Assembly: GCA_963970005.1 (NCBI GenBank)
Contig: CAXAMN010022917.1
Coordinates: 2,003,702 to 2,067,701 of the forward strand
Reading direction: 5' to 3'
DNA length: 64,000 nucleotides
From: Durusdinium trenchii
Lineage: Eukaryota > Sar > Dinophyceae > Suessiales > Symbiodiniaceae
Positions 55,896-64,000 of this stretch are shown here, piece after piece. Under the pieces are notes generated by a model. That model was given only the letters and a program-made list of their open reading frames with translations. It made no database searches and had not been told where the DNA came from. Position 1 is the first letter of the stretch. Each line of letters starts with the position of its first letter. The position numbers and the translations under genes were made by a program.

Positions 55896-56339
55896 GTAAG
55901 AAGCTCTTGTGAAAGGTTCTTGTCTCGGTTCGGCCGAAGCTTGGATCGGATGACAAGGTGCCAAGCTGCTACCAAAGCTGAAGGCAGAGGACAAGCTTGT
56001 TCTGACCGTCTTGAAGTATTAGGTTCAGGCTGGTCTGACTAGACTGGTAATCTTGCTCAATGCCCTAGCATGGTTTGCATGATCACAATCAATTGTTTTG
56101 GATTGCTTCCAAGTAAGATGCCAGCTGTGCATCCCATGTGTTAACGTTCTTTTCCACACCATGCTGTTCCAAAGGAACAGTTGGGTGGGCACTTTCACCG
56201 TATGTTTCGGAGAATCTTATTGGCAATGCGGGTATTTCTGGTTTTGTCTTTTCATTCTTGGGTCTGGATTAGTTGGTGTCCAGTGCACCTGCAGTCAGTC
56301 TGTGGATTGACCCCCAACTCACACCTGTTGGATCTTCAG

Positions 56340-56479
56340 ATATACCTGCAGCATCCTGAGAGTTTCATTGGTGGGAAACGCCACCAGGAAAAGGAAAGTG
56401 ATGAAAGTGAAACAGTTGCCTCACGTGCGAATGACTTTGTACATCTGGCTTTGCACACATCCAGTCCAAGCAACACAGC
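56340..56479 (+). CDS. probable internal exon, unknown product
   Basis: Acceptor TCTTCAG and donor GC|GTGAGT bound 46 open codons (IYLQHPESFIGGKRHQEKES, ANDFVHLALHTSS). Acidic-polar and protein-like. Family not recognised. Confidence 0.4.
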
Positions 56480-56792
56480 GTGAGTCATGTCCTGTGTTTT
56501 GGCAAGCACGGCCTTTGCGAGGTTTTGGGAAAGAAACAGCGCCTATCGTACTATCGGAGAAATAGCATAATCATACAGTTCAAGCAGCGCCTATTAAGGG
56601 AATCCATCACCCTCAGGTGAGTGGAACGCAACAGCTGCCATCGCCACGTGCCAGAAACGTCGGATGCCGAACACGCGCCACGGACGCGGCGAGCCGCTCG
56701 GTAGAGATGCCCTTAGACACCCCATCCGCGGTGTCCACTTCGAGGGGCTCAAGGCTCAGGGTTTGGCAAGTTCTCTTGCCTCGGATCCAAAC

Positions 56793-56872
56793 TAGTAGCT
56801 TGTACTATAGTAACAAGTGCATTGCTACTATATAGTAGTAATGTACTTGTTGCTAGAAGCTTCTTGTTCTCC
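56793..56872 (+). repeat. dispersed CTAGTAG repeat, copy H, degenerate
   Basis: ACTAGTAGCTTGTACTATAG and AGTAGTAATGTACTTGTTGC with GAAGCTTCTTGTTC. Lacks the GGCCAGGAGCC core. GCCTCGGATCC occurs on both sides (56778 and 56874), a possible 11-bp target duplication. Confidence 0.65.
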
Positions 56873-56879
56873 TGCCTCG

Positions 56880-59800
56880 GATCCGCTTGCCCAGAAGTCG
56901 GGTGATTTTGGACACCCTCCAGGCAGGTTGCATCGTCGACTTCTCACGCAAGCAAACCCGAAGCAAACCCCAAGCATTCGCTTAATCAATCCCTTCAGAT
57001 GAACAGCTATCGCACCGACTGATGCGCCCCGGCCCGGCTGTTCAGAAGAGTGAAAGAGACTTGATGGGCGAGGTCCCGGCGGATTTACTTGACATGTCAA
57101 ATCCTCTTTCAATGTATACTTGACATGTAAATCCGCAAAAAGATCCTTATACTGAAAAAAAGGTGCTTGTTCAGTTTCAAATCAGACCTGGTCTGAAAGT
57201 AGAAGGACTCGACGCTTAGTAAGCAGGTCGTTCTGAACGGTTGGCGTGGCTAGGTTTGACGAACCAAATCCAGCTAGCCAACTTTTCGTTGACGTGGCTA
57301 GCCTGGCTTAGCTGTATGACATCGCATGGCATCGATGCCGTTCGTTGCGTGGCATCACTGGACTCATCGGTCCAAACCAGATCGATCACCCCATCGGTCC
57401 CGGCACCTCGATGTCCTGCCAGCTCTGATAGGTATTGTGGCTCCTCCATCGACATGAATCTGTTATTCATGTGAGTTGAGAGGTAAACATCTCGTCAAGG
57501 TCGTCGCTTTGCAGAGGCTGAATCTGTATCGCTGGTCGGCCACGTCCCACGACCATCGAGATGGTGTATGCACCACTACGGACTTCAAGACACGATTGCC
57601 CAGGTTTCCCGGATGTAGCTGCGCCCTGTGTTTTTTCTTTCAATGTCGTTTCGTGATATGTTTCGTGAACACACATTCTTTATGGGAGCTTGGCGGAAAA
57701 AGTGTGGTTTTCAGTTCACATCACCCCTCCCTTTAAGCTGGGCACTTAAAACGTGTATCATTTTTTTGCACTGTTTTGTGTTGTTTTTTTTTGCATTGTT
57801 CGGCACCTTTCGCCAGAGGCATGTGCCGCCTGAAGATTTTTTTGCTCACAATTGTGGAAAACAACAACAAGCAGTAGCAAACCCGGCCCAAACCTAGACC
57901 CGCCACAGGTGACAAAAAAACTGCCCGCAGTTGAGAAGGCAATATTTTCAGTAGGCTCAGTAGGTGTTATATAAATATGTCTGCCCGTAGTAAATAGAAT
58001 CATCCGCAACATCCCTCATGCAACCAGAGCAAAGTTCCTTGACAATTGCGGTTGTTACAGAACGAGTTCCGCTCATTTCCGCCTGTTTTCGCAAGTGTCC
58101 GCCGGTTTCCGCAAAATGTTGCACGTGAAATGTTCAGACTATTTCTAAAACAACCACAACCATGACCCTGCCAAACCAAATGGCTCAGATTGAACGCCCA
58201 AGGACATTTTTTCGTGGATTCAGCCTAAAAAGATGCCTTTTAAGGACAACCCAAACATTTTGCACCTTTTCGAAGGTCTGGGAAAAAGTGCTTTTTCGTC
58301 CAAAGGTATGCTTTTCACGTGTCTTTCTTATTTTTTCTCGAAACGGCAACATTTTGGCGTACTTTTGTTTCAATGCATGTTGCTTGTCGGTACGCCGGAA
58401 ACAGTGTGGCAAGCATTTGGCAAATACATTGTAAAAGTTGGACAAATGCCTGGACATATGTCCTTTCCCTGCGAAAAGAAGCGTTTGTGCCGTTTAAATG
58501 GTTGCCAGTTACTGCAAAGTTCGTGGCGACATGTTTCCATTCCATTGTGCGGAATCTGTGTGTTTTGGCAGGTGACGTGTGTGTTTGTGTTTTTCATTTT
58601 TGTTGACGGGCCTGACATCTGACGCGCTTGATCCAGAACTTGTGTTTTGGGAAAAGAATCGATCAAACATGGTTCCTTTCCAAGTAAGATGGCATTCAGC
58701 ATCAATCCTCTTCAAAAAGGATCCCATAGGGTTTCTTCATGTTCGCATTGCTTCGGTGACAGCGTTCTGGCATGTTCCTGCTGCGACTGGCCAAACTGCA
58801 TCCACTTTGTCACAGGGAGGCCTTTCCCACTACCATCGGCGTCTCGATTCGTGCAGTCTATCCAATGGCAATTTTGTTGCATTTCCAACTTCAAGCGCTG
58901 CAGTGCCATGACTGGTGGCAAGGTTGCTTGCTAGGTCTATTTCCTCTAAGCCAAGCTGTGATTCTCGCTGCCCTTCGAGACATCGATATCAGCTCGTTTC
59001 ATAGCTTTGGTAGCAGACCACCGCATCTTCAGCAGCCAACGCAATCCCGAGAGATGTTTGCGCCCTCCTCGCATGTCAGTGCTCTCTTCCAGGGACAGTT
59101 GCCAACGGTAATTACTAACACTTGTCATTCCCGAGATCTTGGACCACAACTTCTGCTGACGACTATGCTTGGGATGGCCTTGATCTGGCGCATGGGACTG
59201 GAAATTGCGACAAAGGAGAATGGCACACGGCACAAGCATCCACAACTTGTCTGTCTCTTTGATCTGCGCGAAGATCATTTTGATGGACCAACTCTCCATT
59301 GACAAGCTCGCGGGCGGTGCCCTCCGGGCCCCTTTGCCAGCCACACGCCGCACGAAGGCGGAGGAAGGTGGAGCTTCGAGTGCCATCGACGTGTGGACAT
59401 ATAGAGCGACCACTGTTTAGCTTGTCCGCACAGCGGCTCCTTGGCACGTCATCCTGAAATCCACTGGATCTGCATCGCCTTTGGAAGGCTGTCAGGCCGG
59501 AAGGCCGCGTCGTCCCTCCACAGTGGCTCGGGCAAACGTGCCAGACTCGCCACCCTGCCAGCAAGGGATGGCGCCACTGCTTGGGGGCTCCATCATCGGC
59601 GCCACCATTCTAAGCCTCCGTGGATGTTTCTCTAAGAACACAGAAAGGTGCTGAACAATGGCCTGTGGACTGTGCACTGGTGGCTGTGAGGGTAGAGATT
59701 TTGCAAAAACTACATTCCTCGACAAACAGCAGCTTCTCCATGGTTTCCCATCACCATGGGAACTGTGACCCAACGTTGTTGTTGGTGCTGAGGATCATTT

Positions 59801-59930
59801 CTTAACAGCTAAGTGGTTGAGCCGGGTTGTGGCCGCTTCGTTGGTGGGTATGGGGATCACATGGCCGCACGCCCCCAGTCAGGTTTCCTTGCCCGCCCAG
59901 CGCTGCAATATAATGCCGAAGCCAAAGAAG
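56880..59930. other. no confirmed gene
   Basis: Long open frames exist on both strands, for example 58772-59302 (+) and 59413-58946 (-), but none has a recognisable motif or clear splice chain. Around 57075-57135 a TTGACATGTCAA palindrome and two copies of TACTTGACATGT occur. GTTCAGACTATTTCTAAAAC at 58132-58151 nearly matches the repeats of the 21-kb element. Confidence 0.4.
58132..58155 (+). repeat. solo copy of the element's subterminal repeat
   Basis: Compared with GTTCAGGACTATTCCTAAAA at 40670 this copy lacks one G and has a C-to-T change, then AACAACC against CAGCC. It stands alone, 7 kb outside the 21-kb block. Confidence 0.6.
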
Positions 59931-59937
59931 CCAACTG

Positions 59938-59997
<60 letters not shown>

Positions 59998-60097
59998 CTA
60001 GTAGTACTAGTAGTAGTAGTAGTAGTAGCAGTAGTAGTAGTAGTACTAGTAGTAGTAGTAGTAGTAGTAGTAGGAGTAGGAGTAGAAGTAGGAGTAG

Positions 60098-60129
<32 letters not shown>

Positions 60130-60133
60130 ATAA

Positions 60134-60169
<36 letters not shown>

Positions 60170-60319
60170 AAGTAGTAGTAGAAGTGGAAGTAGTAGTAGT
60201 AGTAGTAGTGGAAGTAGTAGTGGAAGTAGTAGTAGTAGTAGTAGTAGTGGTTGTAGTAGTAGTAGTAGGAGTAGGAGTAGTGGTAGTAGTAGTAGGAGTA
60301 GTCGCAATAGTAGTAGTAG

Positions 60320-60354
<35 letters not shown>

Positions 60355-60745
60355 AAAGTAGTTATAGTAGTAGCAGTAGTAGTAGTAGTAGTTGTTGTTG
60401 TTGTTGTAGTAGTAGTAGTAGTAGCAGTAGTAGCAGTAGTAGTAGTAGGAGTAGGGGTAGTGATAGTCGTGGTAGTACTAGTAATAGTAATAGTAAAAGT
60501 AGGAGTAGTAGTAGTAGTAGTTGTTGTTGTTGTTGTGGTTGTTGTTACAGCAGCAGTGGCAGTTCTTGTTGTTGTAGCAGTAGCAGCCGCAGGAGTTGTA
60601 GGAAGAAGGAGGTGGAGGAGGAGCAGGAGTGAAAGTAGCAGTAGCAGTAGCAGTAGTAGTAGTAGCAGTAGCAGTAGCAGTAGTAATAGTAAAAGCAGCT
60701 GCAGCATCAGATCCGCTGCCTTAAAAACGTATTCCAAGACTTGGG
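59938..60745. repeat. AGT trinucleotide array, about 0.8 kb
   Basis: Nearly pure TAG/AGT units with scattered single-base variants (GGT, GAG, TGT, AAT). All three + frames and all reverse frames stay open as poly-Ser, poly-Val, poly-Thr or poly-Leu; none is taken as a gene. Confidence 0.95.
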
Positions 60746-60957
60746 TAAGCCTGGTATAATTTCCATGAACCAAGCAAACCCCAAAAGAGATTGTGATGAA
60801 CCTTGAAAGGAAGGAGTGGGAAAACAATGAACATGTGTGTGTGTTGTTTCCTCCGGCGAACAACGTCTTCCATTGCCACCCACTGAACTATTCAAGGTGT
60901 CGGAACAATTTTGCGAATACGTTTCCTTGTCAATGCTGATTGTATGTGCCCGTTATT

Positions 60958-61431
60958 CACTGCTGTTACTACCACACCTTTTACTGCTACTCCTACTACT
61001 AGAACTACTACTACTACTACTACTACTCCTACTGCTACGGCTACTGCTACTGCCACTTCTACTATTACTATTACTACTACTACTACTGCTACTATTATGA
61101 CGACGACGACTACTTCTACGACTACCACTACGCCTACCACTACTAACTAATACTACTACTACTACTACTACTCCTACTACTTCTATTACTACTACTGCTA
61201 CCACCACCATTACTACCTACTACCTACTACCTACTACTACTACCACCACTACTACTACTACGACGACGACTACTACTACTACTACTACTATTACTACTAC
61301 TATTCCTACTAATGTTCCTACTACTACTACTACTACTGCTACTATTATGACGACGACGACGACTACTTCTACGACTGCCACTACAACTACGACGACGACG
61401 ACGACGACTACTACTACTATTACGACTACAG
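60958..61431. repeat. ACT trinucleotide array, inverse of the preceding array
   Basis: ACT/CTA units with GAC and ACC variants. A variant-rich stretch (CTACTATTATGACGACGACG, then ACTACTTCTACGACT) occurs twice, near 61089 and 61340, showing a duplication inside the array. ACT is the complement of the AGT array starting 1 kb upstream. Confidence 0.95.
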
Positions 61432-61439
61432 GGCTAACA

Positions 61440-62640
61440 GCTCCCATTGGTCCAAGTGGACTCTCTGCGTTTCATTGTGGTTCGTTGAGGAGCAACTCAA
61501 AAGATCTGCCTCAGGCCTGGGCCCAGACAAGGCCCTTGGAGGACTCTTGACGTTGCAGGAACAATCCGGATAACCTTGGAGCAGGGGCACGCCAAGTACA
61601 AGTTTCCTGATCCCCCATGTAATTTCCTCTTAGGAAATCAGCCAACCCGGGTTGTCAAAAAGCAGACCATTCTTTAGAGTCCACCATCCATTCTGTAGAG
61701 TTCACCATGCATTTTAGAGTGGCAACGGAGTGTGCTTCTTTAGAGCTGCACTTTTTGCCACACGCATGGACTGGTTTTGTGCTGTTGTCATCATGGACTG
61801 GAACCAGGCGTTCTGATTCTTTAGGGGAGGTGCGGGTGTCACAGGTGTGTGCGCACTGTGCTCAACGTGTATAGATTTTTTGAGGGCCAGTGCCCCGTTT
61901 GTGTTGGCAGAGTCCTGACTCTTTAAGCTGACATGTTGGTATGGGCACGGTGGAGTGAGGATTCTTTAAGGTGGTTCAACCATGCTCTTGGATAATCACC
62001 TCCAGCCTTCAAGGTGGGGTTTCTGGCCACGCTGTGGCGACAGAGGGTCAAGCATGGACAGGCCACAAGCCACTGGACAGCAGAGTCTTGTTGCACGAAG
62101 GAGCGCTTTGTGGTCGGCACACGCAGCTAAGCTAACAATTCACAAAGCAAAACAATTTCCAATTTCCTTCAGACCAAGGAGTTGAGATCATTGACATGGA
62201 AGCGCCTGGACAAGAAACGCCTCGTGCAAATGCGCTGGGTCCCTACGACACAGCCTAGACCTGAGGGTTCATTGGCGAAGGCCCGCTAGTTCGCAGTAGG
62301 CTTTCAACAGCCGAACTTGACCCAGGTCAGGCTGCAGCACCGACGATGACAAGGGTGTGCTCTTATGTTTGGCCGCCAGCCATGGCTTCAAGCTGGGCTC
62401 AGGCGATGTTGCGCCAGTTCTTCCAGCGATGATATCATTGGAGCAGTGGTGGTGTGGGCCCCACCGGATCTTGCAGTGCTGTATGGACCGGATCCATCGG
62501 ATCCGGCTCTACCATTGAAGGTGGTGAAAACCCTTTTGACTCAAATCATCCTAAATCCAAGTGGCCCGGCACTTGGTCAGCGGAATCTGTGAGTGTGACT
62601 CCGGACCCCCCCCATCCGACCTTCATGCGGAAAAACCCTT
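61440..62640. other. no confirmed gene
   Basis: TCTTTAGAG-like phrases recur between 61670 and 61975. Open frames are short; one at 62365-62592 (+) may be diverged upstream sequence of the retroelement fragment. Confidence 0.45.
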
Positions 62641-62654
62641 CACAATTTCTGGGC

Positions 62655-63645
62655 ACTTGACATCCCAGGGATGTATCAAGTTGGTTTCAGGTAGTTACAT
62701 TTTCATCTTAAAGGATGCAGAAGTGGTTGGCATGACTCGGGTTCACGCAAGCCGTGATGGCAATGGTGTGTTCGACGCAGCTGAAGCCGGAGCAGCGTAC
62801 CGATGGGGCTGGTGGGATGAAAAGCCGTTCACTTTTGCAGGTTGCCAAATCACCCAGGCCCACAAGGAGGGCAGCAAACCGGAAGGATGCAGCGACTTTC
62901 CAATGAGATCAGCCAACTTCGTGGCGTGATTGGCCCTTTGTCCTGGCAGGCTTCACAGAAGGCACCACAGTTCCAAACTGATGTGGCACTGCTGCTGTCG
63001 GAGGCGCCGCGTGCCACGGTGGACAGGCTGCTGCAAGCGAACAACAAAAAGTGCGAGGTGCGTATGGTGTCCCAGACTTTGGTGTTTCCTCATTGGGCTG
63101 TGCCTTTGCAAGGTTTGAGCATCATTGTTTGGTCGGACGCTTCGGCCCCGAATCTTGTCAGCTCAACAATGGGCATTGTGGGAGGATGCACTCCCAGGTC
63201 CATTTTGGAAGGGACATCCCAACAGGTGGCTCTCAGCACCTGGCGGTCCCAGAGGAACCTCAGGCAAGCAATGGGGCTGAAGTCCAGGACATCACCGAGG
63301 GCGAGGACTTGTGCTTTCGGTTGAAGACACTTCTCGCCAAGATCAGTGGCGAAGAGTTGGCTCGCCGGTGCTCTGCAAAATGCTCCGAGAACAGGCCCAT
63401 GGCCTTGGTTTTGGGCTCCCGGGCATTCATGATGCAACGAAAAGAAATGTAAACTCGCTTCAAATTTCACAAGCTGAGATCCAAAAGGTCCGGATACCCA
63501 TAGAAATCCAGACCAACTTAAGGTGGGTCAACGGAGATCGGCAGCTGGCAGTGCAAGGTGCAGATCTAGTTGATTTTTTGACTGCATGGACCATTGTTGC
63601 TCTCATCCCCCATACTTCTCTGATCACACCACCCGAGCCAGGGCC
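62655..63645 (+). pseudogene. Ty1/copia-type pol remnant, reverse transcriptase end and RNase H
   Basis: Frame 2 carries the reverse transcriptase palm remnant (SYIFILKDAEVVGMTRVHA, where VHVDD is expected, and WDEKPFTFAGCQITQ). Frame 1 continues (GVIGPLSWQASQKAPQFQTD, then IIVWSDASAPN, the first RNase H acid). Frame 3 follows (NGAEVQDITEGEDLCFRL), then frame 2 again (IHDATKRNV, RWVNGDRQLA). At least three frame changes and loss of the YxDD-type acids make it non-functional. No long terminal repeat or integrase is visible in the window. Confidence 0.7.
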
Positions 63646-63904
63646 AGCAATGTTTTACCGCGAGTGTGTTGACCTCCTTGATGACCTGTCGTTCCATCTC
63701 GTCTCGCAGCTGTCGCTTCCTTCCCGACACGACAATCGGGTCATGCACTACGGCCCACCACTGCCCATTTGCCAGAAACTGCATCATCATATTCTTTGCT
63801 GCTCCGCTCTGATGCAAGTGCTGTTGCAGTATTTACACATCCATTTTACACTGGCTGGGATAGTTGAATATGATATGCTCAAAATATGGCAGGTAAATAA
63901 CTGA
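63640..63904 (+). other. open frame after the retroelement remnant
   Basis: Continues in frame (FYRECVDLLDDLSFHLVSQL, then IHFTLAGIVEYDML) to a stop at 63904. It may be the 3' tail of the retroelement or an unrelated exon. The last 100 bases of the window show nothing. Confidence 0.25.
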
Positions 63905-64000
63905 GTCCACAGCTGTCGAAAAACACAAACAACTACATTGTGAAGACGGCATGAGCCTGGAATCGGTGGTATAGGGTGATGTTCCATGCAAAGGTTGCTA

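Noticed and set aside
55507-55956. 149-codon reverse-strand hydrophobic protein (LFLVVLSVF and similar)
   Set aside because: It is the complement of a purine-rich Lys-coding stretch; the apparent membrane segments follow from base composition.
59817-60863. Long poly-Ser, poly-Thr, poly-Val and poly-Leu open frames of up to 353 codons
   Set aside because: They are translations of the AGT trinucleotide array in every frame on both strands; there is no non-repeat coding context.
1-64000. CRISPR arrays, tRNA or rRNA genes, bacterial operons
   Set aside because: No regularly spaced identical repeats with unique spacers, no cloverleaf or rRNA-like segment noticed, and split genes with spliceosomal borders throughout.

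Overview
The window looks like nuclear DNA of a dinoflagellate, most likely a Symbiodiniaceae alga. Reasons: genes are split into many small exons; introns mix GT-AG with GC-AG and at least one GA-AG; a dispersed CTAGTAG-rich repeat with a conserved GGCCAGGAGCCCCTAGTAGC core occurs about eight times; there is a dinoflagellate-style Ty1/copia remnant; and a 9-base match to the 3' end of the dinoflagellate spliced leader lies upstream of an intronless gene. No rRNA, tRNA, CRISPR or prokaryotic operon signal was found.

Layout. 1-14.8 kb: mostly unassignable sequence with exon-like fragments, simple repeats and two copies of the dispersed repeat. 14.8-29.0 kb: one gene of about 17 exons for an organellar peptide chain release factor of the RF2 (PrfB) family, readable from the N-terminal helical domain through the GGQ motif to the stop codon. 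Two intronless ORFs lie inside its introns on the same strand: a cold-shock-domain plus ParB-like gene with a relict spliced leader, and a 537-codon ORF with a tandem phosphosite repeat.

30.04-51.24 kb: a block of different character, AT-richer, bounded by short imperfect terminal inverted repeats and by subterminal repeat arrays. All its recognisable genes are on the + strand: an intronless 835-codon hAT-like transposase candidate; an HMG-box-like protein with a PARP-type zinc finger; exons of a cytosine-C5 DNA methyltransferase (motifs IV, VIII, IX-X, spliced in consistent phase) whose C-terminus carries a second finger of the same type; and a long multi-exon helical protein with a basic nuclear-localisation tail. 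I read this as a giant multi-gene DNA transposon carrying its own DNA methyltransferase. It is the best candidate for an undescribed system here.

51.2-64 kb: ordinary dinoflagellate DNA with split exons of a PDZ-like protein, more dispersed repeats (one with a clean 10-bp target duplication), a very large pair of trinucleotide arrays in opposite orientation (AGT then ACT), and a decayed Ty1/copia pol fragment at the right end. Exon borders are read by eye from splice signals and codon phase, without transcripts.
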